DNA of 20,818 nt from DALYCO01 sp964535545 (GCA_964535545.1 CAZHUT010000016.1:1-20818); one strand, 5' to 3'; shown: positions 1 to 7,145, counted from the first letter of the stretch. The notes: a model not told the origin generated them from the sequence alone. Program-made: numbers and translations.

Positions 1-232
1 AGTAATTCAATGTTCGGTCGTGCTTCTCCGGGCTGAGTTTTGCTTTGGCAAACCAGCTCTTTGGGAATTCTTTGGTGCAGTCAGTCATGTACTTGCCGCC
101 AAAAACTCCGAGAGCAAGCATCTCTTTCGGAGTAAGGTCGGGTTTGAATTCCGGGTCAAAATCCTTACCAGCTGGTTTGATCCGCTCGTAGGAATACCCT
201 TTTTGCATTTTGTCGTGTACGGTTACCCGCAT
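1..232 (-). CDS. Conserved hypothetical protein, N-terminal part (runs off left edge)
   Basis: An open frame starts with ATG at 232 on the minus strand and continues to base 1 without a stop, so about 77 N-terminal residues are visible. It begins MRVTVHDKMQKGYSYE and contains a strongly patterned stretch, LGVFGGKYMTDCTKEFPKSW. I associate that stretch with a widespread uncharacterised protein family (recollection, not a search). In the same frame a stop lies just upstream, and the only ATG between it and this motif-rich region is the one chosen. No good Shine-Dalgarno precedes it; GAGAG lies about six bases upstream. The start is 32 bases after the stop of the MFS gene, so it may be the last gene of the efflux operon or a separate unit. 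Function unknown. Confidence 0.7.
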   Translation of the reverse strand, partial: MRVTVHDKMQKGYSYERIKPAGKDFDPEFKPDLTPKEMLALGVFGGKYMTDCTKEFPKSWFAKAKLSPEKHDRTLNY

Positions 233-264
233 AGTGCTCTCGAAATAGTAGCACGTTTCGCATC

Positions 265-1785
265 TTATTCAACGTGGACAGTGACGTCGGTGCGTTCTTT
301 TTCTACTTTCATAAAGAGCACGGCAAAGGCACCAACAAAGACAAGCAGAGCTGAGATAAGGAACACATAATCATATGCATTCACCTGCGCCTTCAGCATA
401 ACCAGGCTTGTAAATGTCTGGACATCTACAGGATTGGTACTATTGAGCGTACTCAGACTATTGATAGAGAGAATATTATGCTCAATTCGATTGTTCAAAA
501 TCGTTCCGAAGAGCGCAATACCGAGAGCTCCGGCAACATTTCGAGCAAGAGCGAGAATTGACGATGCAATACCGATTTCATTCTTATCAACCACAGAGGC
601 GATGATATTTGTACGTTGTGCCATGCCGAAGCCCATACCGAAGGCCATGATCGAAAGTGGCCAGATGATATCGAGCGCCGTCGAGCGAGGATCGAGAAAC
701 GAAAAGAAATAGAGGCCAATAGCGGCAACAATCGTACTCCAAAAAATAACATACCGAGCCTGCACCCTACCAGTAAGTGCTCCACCGATCGGCGCAGCCA
801 AGAGTAACGCCGCCGCCATCGGCATAAAGAGGTAACCACTTTCCGTCGCATTGTATCCTAAAAATGTCTGGGCAAAAATCGGAATAAGGAAGAGTCCGCC
901 CATCATGCCCATGAAGATAACAAAGTTGTTCATCAGTGTATTAACAAAAGCAGGTATCTTGAAGAATCGAAGATCAACAATTGGTTCCGGCACTCGTTGT
1001 TCAATCTTAATGAAGATTGCCATGAAGACACAGACAAGCGCGTAGCAGACGAAACTCCCCACAGAGAGCCAGCCCCAATCAGCTCCCTTATCAAGCACAA
1101 GGACGAGTGAAGAGAGCGAAATGCCAAGCGTGATTGCTCCCCACCAATCAAAGTAAGTTGTTTTCTGTTCCGAACGAGATTCATTGATGAATCGCATCGC
1201 CATAAATATTCCAAGTAAACCAATCGGCAAATTGATGAGAAACACCGAACGCCAACCGAACAGGTCAATCAGCGGACCACCGAGCAGCGGCCCGAATACT
1301 GACGCAGCAGCAAACGACGAAGACCAGATACCGAGCGCTTGGGCACGTTCTTTTCCTTCAGCAAATGTAACGGCAATGATGGCCATTGCTGTCGGATAAT
1401 CGGCAGAACCGGCAATTGCCTGGATGACACGGAAGACGATCATTGACGGAAGATTCCAAGCCAAACCTGCCAAAACAGAACCGATGATGAAGATACCAAA
1501 GCCGAGCAAGTACACTTTCTTTCGGCCAATCGTGTCGCCGAGTTTACCCCAGATCGGGACAAAAATAGCATTGGCTAGAATATATGCAGTAGCAATCCAG
1601 CCGGCCGCGCTAATACTGATTGAAAAGTCATTGATGATTTTCGGCAAAGCCAGATTCACAATGGTCTGATCAAGGCGCCCCAAAAACGTACCCACAATAA
1701 CTGTGAGCAGGATCCACCACCGCAAACTGTTCTGCTTTTTCTGCGGCACCTGTGTTTCAATTGTTCCCTCTTTCGATGCCTCCAT
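265..1785 (-). CDS. MFS drug:proton antiporter, DHA2/EmrB-QacA type (14 TM)
   Basis: This 506-residue inner-membrane transporter most likely exports drugs or other toxic compounds by proton antiport. Family signatures are visible: LDQTIVNLALP (residues 39-49, motif D1), GKLGDTIGRKK (80-90, motif A in the loop between TM2 and TM3), Arg119 in TM4, and GPLLGGPLIDLFGW (165-178, motif C of antiporters). The length and number of hydrophobic segments fit the 14-helix DHA2 group rather than 12-helix pumps. It is the last gene of marR-adaptor-adaptor-MFS and starts 12 bases after the preceding adaptor, an arrangement like mprA/emrR-emrA-emrB. No SD is seen before ATG 1785. Substrate cannot be told from sequence. 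No outer-membrane channel gene is next to it. Confidence 0.92.
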   Translation of the reverse strand: MEASKEGTIETQVPQKKQNSLRWWILLTVIVGTFLGRLDQTIVNLALPKIINDFSISISAAGWIATAYILANAIFVPIWGKLGDTIGRKKVYLLGFGIFIIGSVLAGLAWNLPSMIVFRVIQAIAGSADYPTAMAIIAVTFAEGKERAQALGIWSSSFAAASVFGPLLGGPLIDLFGWRSVFLINLPIGLLGIFMAMRFINESRSEQKTTYFDWWGAITLGISLSSLVLVLDKGADWGWLSVGSFVCYALVCVFMAIFIKIEQRVPEPIVDLRFFKIPAFVNTLMNNFVIFMGMMGGLFLIPIFAQTFLGYNATESGYLFMPMAAALLLAAPIGGALTGRVQARYVIFWSTIVAAIGLYFFSFLDPRSTALDIIWPLSIMAFGMGFGMAQRTNIIASVVDKNEIGIASSILALARNVAGALGIALFGTILNNRIEHNILSINSLSTLNSTNPVDVQTFTSLVMLKAQVNAYDYVFLISALLVFVGAFAVLFMKVEKERTDVTVHVE

Positions 1786-1797
1786 AGTTTCTAAGAA

Positions 1798-2445
1798 TTA
1801 CTTTGTGTACACCGTGATACGAGCAGACATGCCGTTGCGAAGTTCAGGGTACTCACTGGCATTGAAACGAACTTTAACAGTAAACTTCTTGATCGGACGC
1901 TTGTCGGAAATGCTGAAGACAACACCAGTGTCTTCAGAACTTGCAGATACGGTATCAACGATACCTTGATATTTCTTGCTGCCAAACGTATCGACAGTGA
2001 ATACAGCACGCTCCCCAGGTGCGAGTTCGCTCAATCCTTTCGTTTCTTCAACCGATCCAACTACTTTCATATTCGCTACATCTACGATCGAAACAACAGT
2101 CTGTCCCGGTGCAAAGTATTGGCCAATCTGATTTTTTGCCATTGCGACAAGGCCTCCTGTCTTTGAAGTGATAATGCCGGTACCAACGAGAGCAACCTGA
2201 GTGTTTGGTTCGATGCGGTCGCCTTCATGCACGTAGACTGCTTGAAGTGTGCCGGGAGCAGCTGGTGATAGATTGACGAGCGGTGCTTCAAGATATGAAT
2301 TTTCAATGAAGACCGTATCTGCTCCTTTTTGCCAAAGCAAGAATGTGGCAAGGGCCCCGAAAACGACAACCACAATTATGATGCTCTGCATCCATGGCTT
2401 TTTAAAAATTGATTCCTTCTGAGTTTGTGTTTGTTCCTGTGACAT
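1798..2445 (-). CDS. Membrane-fusion/HlyD-EmrA-like adaptor, short form without coiled-coil hairpin
   Basis: A 215-residue single-pass protein with an N-terminal membrane anchor (about residues 20-38 of the ATG form). A lipoyl/barrel-sandwich type segment follows: APGTLQAVYVHEGDRIEPNT matches the first lipoyl half-motif. A beta-barrel-like region then ends in RNGMSARITVYTK, the classic adaptor terminus. The helical hairpin usually inserted between the two lipoyl halves is missing; the chain goes straight from one half to GGLVAMAKNQIGQYFAPGQ. The open frame extends to a TTG at 2463 that abuts the previous stop, but ATG 2445 (MSQEQ) is the better start. It lies 18 bases after the longer adaptor and 12 before the MFS gene, so the three are almost certainly co-transcribed. 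Likely an EmrA-like partner of the pump. Confidence 0.8.
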   Translation of the reverse strand: MSQEQTQTQKESIFKKPWMQSIIIVVVVFGALATFLLWQKGADTVFIENSYLEAPLVNLSPAAPGTLQAVYVHEGDRIEPNTQVALVGTGIITSKTGGLVAMAKNQIGQYFAPGQTVVSIVDVANMKVVGSVEETKGLSELAPGERAVFTVDTFGSKKYQGIVDTVSASSEDTGVVFSISDKRPIKKFTVKVRFNASEYPELRNGMSARITVYTK

Positions 2446-2463
2446 AAGATATACGTTAGACAA

Positions 2464-3726
2464 TTAGTGAACAACGACCATATTGCCATTTGTAAGACCG
2501 GAAAGGACTTCGACATGTTCCTGGTCTGAAACTCCAAGAGTAACTTCCTGTTCCCTGACACTCGTACCTGATTTAAGAAGAACATAATTTCGGCCATTGC
2601 GAAGAATGACTGAATTCTTCGGAATCATCAGCGCCACATCTTTTGATGCAACAGTTGCGAGAAATTCAATTGCTGGAGTATTTGGTGTGGCGATTTCTCC
2701 CGGAGCAATTGAAACTGCAGTGATTTTTCCATCGTTCGGTGCCTTAATAACGGTATTGTCATATGCAGCCTGAGCAATCTGAAGTGCGCCTGCAGCATTG
2801 TCTACTTGGGCCTGAGCCTGGGCAACATCTTCCGGCCGAGCAGCGCTGACAGTTTGTGCCAAGGTTGCCTTTGCTTGATCGAGAATTGCAGAGAGCGCCG
2901 CAAGTGTCTGAGTGCGTGTCTGCAATGCTGTATCATATGCATTCTTGTTCGCGAGATAATTTAATGCTTCGGTATTTGGCACGGCAATTGTCCATGTAGT
3001 TCCATAATACGGTGTAGATGCCGGGAATTTAATAAAAAGACCCGTGTCTCCAAGAGATTGCGCTGTTGTTGTACTCAAGTCTACGGCGCCAGTTGCAATA
3101 CCTGAAAGTACCAGATATCCACTTGAACCGCCTTCACGTACATCAATAGTAAGCGTGCCTTCAACTCCCTTTGTATATGAACCTGAAATTGTTGGTGGTG
3201 TCGGGCTGGCCTGCAATGTTGTCTTTGCCTGAAGTGCGGAGTTCAGTAGATTTGAATATGCGTTTTTTACTAGGACATTCTGTTGAGCAGTTGCTTGATC
3301 AAGATTGACTTGCGCAGTATTCACTCCCGCTTTCGCAACATCAATGGCCGGACCGGTAGCACCATTCACTACTTTCTGATAATTTGCCTGGGCAGTCTGA
3401 TATGCGGCCTTTGCCTGAGTGAGTGCGCCAGCGGCATTGCCTGCATCGAGTGTGGCAAGAACGGTGCCGGCAGTAACTGTGTCACCTACTTTTGCCGCGA
3501 CTGTCTTGATGCGTCCGCTTGAAAGAAAACCGAGTGTAAGATTCTGGACATGAGAGGAACCGCCGACAGATCCGGAAATTGTTCCAGCCGCGACCGTCGC
3601 GTATTGATATGCCGGAGCTTTGTGAGTCGAGAGATAGCCCAAAACTCCAATGACCAGTGCAATGATAATCGAGACAATGGCTACCAGATGTGGCTTATGG
3701 AAAAATGTAATAACGTGCTGCTTCAT
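2464..3726 (-). CDS. HlyD/RND-type periplasmic adaptor with inserted beta domain
   Basis: A 420-residue adaptor of the membrane-fusion family. In order: N-terminal TM anchor (about 13-31); first lipoyl half with SGRIKTVAAKVGDTVTAGTV (70-89); an Ala/Gln-rich helix (about 98-171); a Ser/Thr/Gly-rich predicted beta insert (about 174-255); the returning helix (about 258-326); second lipoyl half IKAPNDGKITAVSIAPGEI (327-345); and a C-terminal beta region ending LSGLTNGNMVVVH. Splitting of the hairpin by an 80-residue beta segment is unusual. It starts three bases after the marR stop and is followed by a second, hairpin-less adaptor. Role: linking the MFS pump to the envelope, probably as an extracytoplasmic scaffold. 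The final 'G...GN.VV.' end is typical of the RND/MacA-like adaptor class. Confidence 0.88.
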   Translation of the reverse strand: MKQHVITFFHKPHLVAIVSIIIALVIGVLGYLSTHKAPAYQYATVAAGTISGSVGGSSHVQNLTLGFLSSGRIKTVAAKVGDTVTAGTVLATLDAGNAAGALTQAKAAYQTAQANYQKVVNGATGPAIDVAKAGVNTAQVNLDQATAQQNVLVKNAYSNLLNSALQAKTTLQASPTPPTISGSYTKGVEGTLTIDVREGGSSGYLVLSGIATGAVDLSTTTAQSLGDTGLFIKFPASTPYYGTTWTIAVPNTEALNYLANKNAYDTALQTRTQTLAALSAILDQAKATLAQTVSAARPEDVAQAQAQVDNAAGALQIAQAAYDNTVIKAPNDGKITAVSIAPGEIATPNTPAIEFLATVASKDVALMIPKNSVILRNGRNYVLLKSGTSVREQEVTLGVSDQEHVEVLSGLTNGNMVVVH

Positions 3727-3729
3727 AGA

Positions 3730-4155
3730 TTATTCTTGAATAAGGATAGTAATAATTCGCTCCAGAGACTTCCGGTCACTCTGACTTAAGCGGGAAATCA
3801 TTTCGTGAAAGATGGTTTGCTTGCGAGCCTTCATGGTTTCATGGAATTTTGCTGCTTTCGGGGTAAGGGCAATACATATGACACGGCGATCAATTGGACT
3901 CGGAATGCGTTTAATCAAACCCTTTCTTACGAGCTCATCGACAATGGCGGTTGCAGACGGCGGCGTAATCTTGAGGTGATCAGCAACCATCTTCATGGGG
4001 ACTGGCAGCTTGCTTTCAATAACAAAGCGGATGATCTCGATCTGAGGGACCGTCAGATCATACTGCACGGTGTCTTTACGACAGGCTTCAAATATGCGAC
4101 GCCGGAAGGACAACAAGAGGTCTTCCATGCGGGTTTCGGGTGAGGATGATTTCAT
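3730..4155 (-). CDS. MarR-family transcriptional repressor of the efflux operon
   Basis: A 141-residue winged-helix regulator. The helix-turn-helix spans about residues 52-80 (MKMVADHLKITPPSATAIVD) and is followed by the wing SPIDRRVICIALTPKA (86-101), with the Asp-Arg pair (D89, R90) diagnostic of MarR proteins. It is first in an operon with two adaptors and an MFS pump, the arrangement of EmrR/MprA. It most likely represses its own operon and is released by pump substrates. A 9-3-9 inverted repeat lies between its promoter and ATG (see 4159-4179), supporting autoregulation. ATG 4155 is the only sensible start; there is no strong SD, only AGG within TTAGGCAAACAT. The ligand is unknown. Confidence 0.9.
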   Translation of the reverse strand: MKSSSPETRMEDLLLSFRRRIFEACRKDTVQYDLTVPQIEIIRFVIESKLPVPMKMVADHLKITPPSATAIVDELVRKGLIKRIPSPIDRRVICIALTPKAAKFHETMKARKQTIFHEMISRLSQSDRKSLERIITILIQE

Positions 4156-4158
4156 ATG

Positions 4159-4179
4159 TTTGCCTAATAGTTAGGTAAA
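4159..4179. promoter_or_regulatory. Probable MarR operator (inverted repeat)
   Basis: TTTGCCTAA (4159-4167), spacer TAG, TTAGGTAAA (4171-4179): the two halves match as an inverted repeat at 8 of 9 positions. It overlaps the expected transcription start and ends four bases before the marR ATG, a position where a bound dimer would block transcription. Size and symmetry fit MarR-type operators. Binding is inferred. Confidence 0.65.
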
Positions 4180-4182
4180 CTA

Positions 4183-4210
4183 AGTATATCATATGAGACA
4201 AAAATGGCAA
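4183..4210 (-). promoter_or_regulatory. Promoter of the marR-adaptor-MFS operon
   Basis: On the minus strand TTGCCA (4210-4205) is followed by 16 bases and TATACT (4188-4183), a good sigma70-type pair. The predicted start is near 4176, inside the inverted repeat, giving a leader of about 20 bases before the marR ATG. Confidence 0.6.
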
Positions 4211-4228
4211 CCTTGGGGACTTGTAACG

Positions 4229-4262
4229 AAACAGGCCGGCGCCTTCGGCGCCGGCCTGTTTT
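4229..4262 (-). terminator. Intrinsic terminator-like hairpin after the MliC gene
   Basis: A GC-rich perfect stem of 12-13 base pairs (4231-4243 with 4247-4259) closes on a tiny TTC loop and is flanked by A and T runs on both sides. It sits 12 bases after the stop of the MliC-domain gene and before the marR promoter. The T run on the minus strand is short (TTTCGTT), so termination there may be incomplete; the opposite strand has four Ts. Confidence 0.7.
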
Positions 4263-4273
4263 CAGTCTAACCA

Positions 4274-5215
4274 CTACCCTCTCATCACCGAATCCCTCAT
4301 GCCATTGAATATCTTCAGCAATGCAGCACTATCAAATTCTTTGACCGTACCTGCTGGATAATTGCCGATGTTTCCATAATGCACAAAATATCTGACCGCC
4401 ATGCAAGGATTTGTCCCAGGAATAGCATAGATAGTATCTTCATAACGATTGCCCGCTGCGGCATCAGATCCGGCATACACCGAATACTCGATACCGTTGA
4501 TTGTTTCAGTATGTGTCTTTGCATGAGCAGCGTCTTCACTGGCAATACTTGAAAATAGTGTACCAGTACAAGTAGCAGCTCCTGGAATGGTTTCAATAAT
4601 AAATTTCGTATCCTTGGAAAGATTAGTGCCCTCGGCAATGGCTGGATCAATGGTAAACGAAACTCCATGAACGGATTTGCTTGGACCGAATGAATCATCT
4701 ACGTATGATTCATTGACCACGAAGCCTTTCGGATATCGCAGTGTTACACCCATTTCCCCATTCTGATAGACCTGGCTCAACTGACCAGTAGTATCAGCCG
4801 CAACGGTCACACAGCCAATGTAACTTTTCTCCTGGTTATCTTCCAATACCAATGCACCGTTGCCTTTGCTCCAGAACACAAAATGCTCATCTCCGTTCAC
4901 TGATGGATTTCCATCTGAATATCGAGCACCGTCAGCAGAAATAGTCTGCGCCAATGTCATGCTGCGCCCATCACTCAGCGTGAGTTTTACACTGCCACCC
5001 GGAACCGGAGGCTGATTGCCGACTGCAGGCTTTGATTCTCCAGAATAATATGAGGCGGAAATTGTTTTTCCTTCATTACATGCATACGTTGCAGAACTTA
5101 TCAAAGCAGGTTCCTGCGTCACTGGCATGTCATCTTTCGGCTTTTTCACAGCCAAAACGATTGCTGCAATGATAATGACGACTCCGAGTAGTAAAAATAT
5201 ATTTTGCTTATTCAT
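4274..5215 (-). CDS. Membrane-anchored protein with MliC-like (C-type lysozyme inhibitor) domain
   Basis: A 313-residue protein with an N-terminal TM anchor (about 6-23) and the rest outside the cytoplasm. Residues about 43-136 match the MliC/COG3895 pattern: YACNEGKTISASYY, VKLTLSDGRSMTL, then FVFWSKGNGALVLE and YIGC, with Cys46 and Cys135 placed for the family's disulfide. MliC domains inhibit C-type lysozymes in the envelope. The C-terminal half (about 150-313, starting near GVTLRYPKGFVV) is a second, unrecognised domain. The frame also has an ATG at 5221, but ATG 5215 is preferred because TATACT ends exactly six bases before it, suggesting a leaderless transcript. It is last in the envelope block with sortase and sortase substrate, and a hairpin terminator follows. 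Confidence 0.75.
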   Translation of the reverse strand: MNKQNIFLLLGVVIIIAAIVLAVKKPKDDMPVTQEPALISSATYACNEGKTISASYYSGESKPAVGNQPPVPGGSVKLTLSDGRSMTLAQTISADGARYSDGNPSVNGDEHFVFWSKGNGALVLEDNQEKSYIGCVTVAADTTGQLSQVYQNGEMGVTLRYPKGFVVNESYVDDSFGPSKSVHGVSFTIDPAIAEGTNLSKDTKFIIETIPGAATCTGTLFSSIASEDAAHAKTHTETINGIEYSVYAGSDAAAGNRYEDTIYAIPGTNPCMAVRYFVHYGNIGNYPAGTVKEFDSAALLKIFNGMRDSVMRG

Positions 5216-5221
5216 AGTCAT

Positions 5222-5227
5222 AGTATA
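5222..5227 (-). promoter_or_regulatory. -10-like TATACT six bases before ATG 5215
   Basis: TATACT on the minus strand, then six bases, then the preferred ATG. The upstream -35 is weak (GTTATT region, 17-base spacing). If used, transcription starts on the A of the start codon. One of six such arrangements in the window. Confidence 0.45.
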
Positions 5228-5250
5228 CTCTTTTCTAGATTAATAATAAC

Positions 5251-5670
5251 TTATTCTTTCTTGAATGAATCTGTAACCGAAAAAACTCCCTTCACTTGAT
5301 ATGTATCTCGCAAGTGCGTGCTATTTAACATTTCGATCGGTGTCAGCACTCCCGAAGCGGTAAACCTTTCCCCTGTTGCCAGTATCGGCATCGGTCCTGA
5401 ACTAAGATTGAAATCCAAAGCATAATACTCGCCACTGTCAGTCTTCATTCCAAGGGCACATTCAAGCGTCTGCGGTCCGGAAGTGTTTTTATGCGGCAAG
5501 CAGGTATATTCGCCGGTCAGTGTTGTTCGGTATGAAACGACGTCTCCTGACGGCTTCTGTTCAGTGTTCTGACTTTTTGATGGAAGCTTGACCTGCGTCA
5601 GCAGAATCAGCCCGGCTAAAAGAACAATGCCAATTACAGTTCGGATTAAAATTTTATTTTTGTGATCCAT
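5251..5670 (-). CDS. Membrane-anchored protein of unknown function
   Basis: A 139-residue protein beginning MDHKNKILIR, with one TM segment (about 8-25), a short polar linker and a compact extracytoplasmic domain (about 48-135). The domain is marked by LTGEYTCLPHKNTSGPQTLE and CALGMKTDSGEYYALDF, and two cysteines (57 and 71) could pair. I do not recognise a named family with certainty; the CLPHKNTSGPQTLEC signature resembles hypothetical proteins I associate with CPR genomes. The open frame extends to a TTG at 5679, but ATG 5670 is the natural start. It lies between the sortase and the MliC-domain gene (35 bases before the latter), suggesting an envelope role. Function unknown. Confidence 0.8.
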   Translation of the reverse strand: MDHKNKILIRTVIGIVLLAGLILLTQVKLPSKSQNTEQKPSGDVVSYRTTLTGEYTCLPHKNTSGPQTLECALGMKTDSGEYYALDFNLSSGPMPILATGERFTASGVLTPIEMLNSTHLRDTYQVKGVFSVTDSFKKE

Positions 5671-5708
5671 GTCATGCAAATTACTTAAACTTATAAAGCA
5701 GTAAACCG

Positions 5709-5737
5709 TATAAAAAGTGTAGCACGATCTGCGTAAA
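5709..5737 (-). promoter_or_regulatory. Possible promoter upstream of the 5670 gene
   Basis: TTTACG (5737-5732), 17 bases, TTTATA (5714-5709) on the minus strand, in the 83-base gap between the sortase stop and the next ATG. Moderate match only; the neighbouring TATACG gives an 18-base alternative. Confidence 0.35.
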
Positions 5738-5753
5738 CGATCTAAGACGAAAA

Positions 5754-6425
5754 TTATACTTTTTTAGCAAAAACTACTAAGCGCTGGTCGTAAGTATGCT
5801 CGCTGCGGATGAGTGTACCCGTACAGGTAACCAAGGCAATATATGCTCCATCATCGCGGTGAAATATAAAGTGAGTTGGCACTTCTTTGTAGTTGTATAC
5901 CGTACTGCTTTCGACCACGAAATGTATTCGCTCGCCCGTGGACAATGTTACATATATATCATCACCATTTTGAACATCAGACAGATGCTTAAACACCCCT
6001 GCAAGCGCCAGACCATTGTCGACATGGCCAGCCAATACCGCACTGCCGGTTTGACCCGGCAGCGTGCCGTACTTGTACCAGCCGACATCTGCATATGCTC
6101 CTGGCGTAGCCATTGCTCCAGTTTTTGTAATTCCAACCTGCACAATGCGGGCATTGATAGATAATGATGGGATTTCAATTTTGGTTGGAGCCGTTGCCTT
6201 TTTTTCCGGAACAGATTGGGATGAGGCATCTTTCGGACTCTCACCATTCCATGGCTGAATCACTTCCGCGCTCTGATCAGGAATCACCACTTCCTCATCC
6301 TGTCCGTCTCCAGGAAGCGGCAGAACTTGTTCATTCACGGTTGTTTTTATGATCAGCAGAATACACAGCGTCACACTGACAACCGTAATCAATCCGAACA
6401 AAATGAGTGAAGATGAGCGTTTCAT
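5754..6425 (-). CDS. Sortase, class F-like (transpeptidase)
   Basis: A 223-residue membrane-anchored sortase: N-terminal TM (about 6-26), acidic/Pro-rich linker, and catalytic domain about 80-223. The catalytic triad is visible: His134 in LAGHVDNG, Cys201 in LVTCTG and Arg215 in YDQRLVV. The lead-in IEIPSLSINARIVQVGI and GWYKYGTLPGQTGSAVLAGH resemble class F/E sortases more than class A or B. Sortases cleave a sorting signal (LPxTG-like) and join the protein to the cell surface or to another protein. The gene immediately upstream encodes a protein ending in IPNTG, TM and a basic tail, the obvious substrate. A hairpin lies between them. No SD; the bases before the ATG actually read CCTCC. Class assignment is moderately sure, sortase function very sure. 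Confidence 0.93.
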   Translation of the reverse strand: MKRSSSLILFGLITVVSVTLCILLIIKTTVNEQVLPLPGDGQDEEVVIPDQSAEVIQPWNGESPKDASSQSVPEKKATAPTKIEIPSLSINARIVQVGITKTGAMATPGAYADVGWYKYGTLPGQTGSAVLAGHVDNGLALAGVFKHLSDVQNGDDIYVTLSTGERIHFVVESSTVYNYKEVPTHFIFHRDDGAYIALVTCTGTLIRSEHTYDQRLVVFAKKV

Positions 6426-6444
6426 AATTCTGAGGAGGCAGCAT

Positions 6445-6470
6445 AAAACGGATACCGGAGTATCCGTTTT
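6445..6470. terminator. Hairpin between sortase substrate and sortase (terminator/attenuator)
   Basis: A perfect 11-bp stem, AAAACGGATAC (6445-6455) with GTATCCGTTTT (6460-6470), and a four-base loop. It lies seven bases past the substrate gene's stop and 20 bases before the sortase ATG. T4 follows the stem on either strand. Likely a partial terminator that lets the substrate be made in excess over the enzyme. Confidence 0.6.
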
Positions 6471-6476
6471 GAATGC

Positions 6477-7145
6477 TTACGCCTTATATGAGCGAATAAA
6501 TCGATGAGCACCAAAAGCTGCAATGAGCGCCGTGAGGGCAATTGCCACTGCCGCTGCTGGCATGCTTGAGCCTGCACCAGTGTTTGGAATACCTGGATCA
6601 GTTGGATTTGGATTTGCTGCTACAAATGTTGAGTAGCTACATGCTAAACCTGTAACCGAGCTGTAACCATAAACCGAGGAACAACCAGGAAGGTAAGTAT
6701 ATGTTCCCGCAGCAGTGGTTGAGACAGTTGCCGAGTTGACGGTATTACATGCCATTCCGCTGATACTACTGTAGCCTGATGTTGACGAACATCCTGCTGG
6801 ATAATAATAGCCGCCGTAGGCGTTAGGACCACTGACACCTCCGCAGGAAGCGCCTGTTGTCGCACTAAAACCTGAAGCAGTTGAACAGCCAAGCGGAACC
6901 ATCGTGCCGCCGTTTGCGGTCAATGTTTGTCCGTTACAAGGGTTACCAGTTGTGGTACTGAAACCGGTATATGACGAACATCCTGCTGGAATGGCAGTTG
7001 CACCATTACACGACGCACCTGACGTTGTACTATAACCTGCTGTTGAACTACAGCCTGACGGATATGACTGCGCCTGCGCTGAGAAGCCGAATCCGACAAT
7101 CAAAGCAAGGGCGAGGACACATACGATTGAATAAATTTTTTTCAT
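6477..7145 (-). CDS. Sortase-anchored surface protein with five C-X13-C repeats
   Basis: A 222-residue exported protein. It has a signal peptide (MKKIYSIVCVLALALIVGFG..., likely cut after AQA at 25) and then five short repeats of pattern PxGCSSxxGYSxxxGxxC. The paired cysteines are at 32/46, 56/70, 87/101, 119/133 and 155/169, always 14 apart. The end is a sorting signal: IPNTG (186-190), a hydrophobic helix (about 197-213) and the basic tail HRFIRSYKA. The frame is open further upstream, but ATG 7145 directly begins the signal peptide. The sortase gene follows, so this is very likely its substrate, displayed on the cell surface. Biological role unknown; adhesion or contact with another cell is a guess. 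Confidence 0.88.
   Translation of the reverse strand: MKKIYSIVCVLALALIVGFGFSAQAQSYPSGCSSTAGYSTTSGASCNGATAIPAGCSSYTGFSTTTGNPCNGQTLTANGGTMVPLGCSTASGFSATTGASCGGVSGPNAYGGYYYPAGCSSTSGYSSISGMACNTVNSATVSTTAAGTYTYLPGCSSVYGYSSVTGLACSYSTFVAANPNPTDPGIPNTGAGSSMPAAAVAIALTALIAAFGAHRFIRSYKA

Noticed and set aside
20..370. 116-codon open frame on the plus strand
   Set aside because: It lies opposite the partial minus-strand gene (1-232) and the MFS 3' end, its protein shows no family pattern, and the minus-strand frame has clear conserved-looking motifs.
4231..4259. Long GC-rich palindrome as a possible mobile-element end
   Set aside because: There is no transposase, partner repeat or duplication; position after a stop codon and small loop fit a terminator.
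6430..6440. CCTCC just before the sortase ATG as an anti-SD or regulatory element
   Set aside because: It is a single short match with no partner structure that I can demonstrate.
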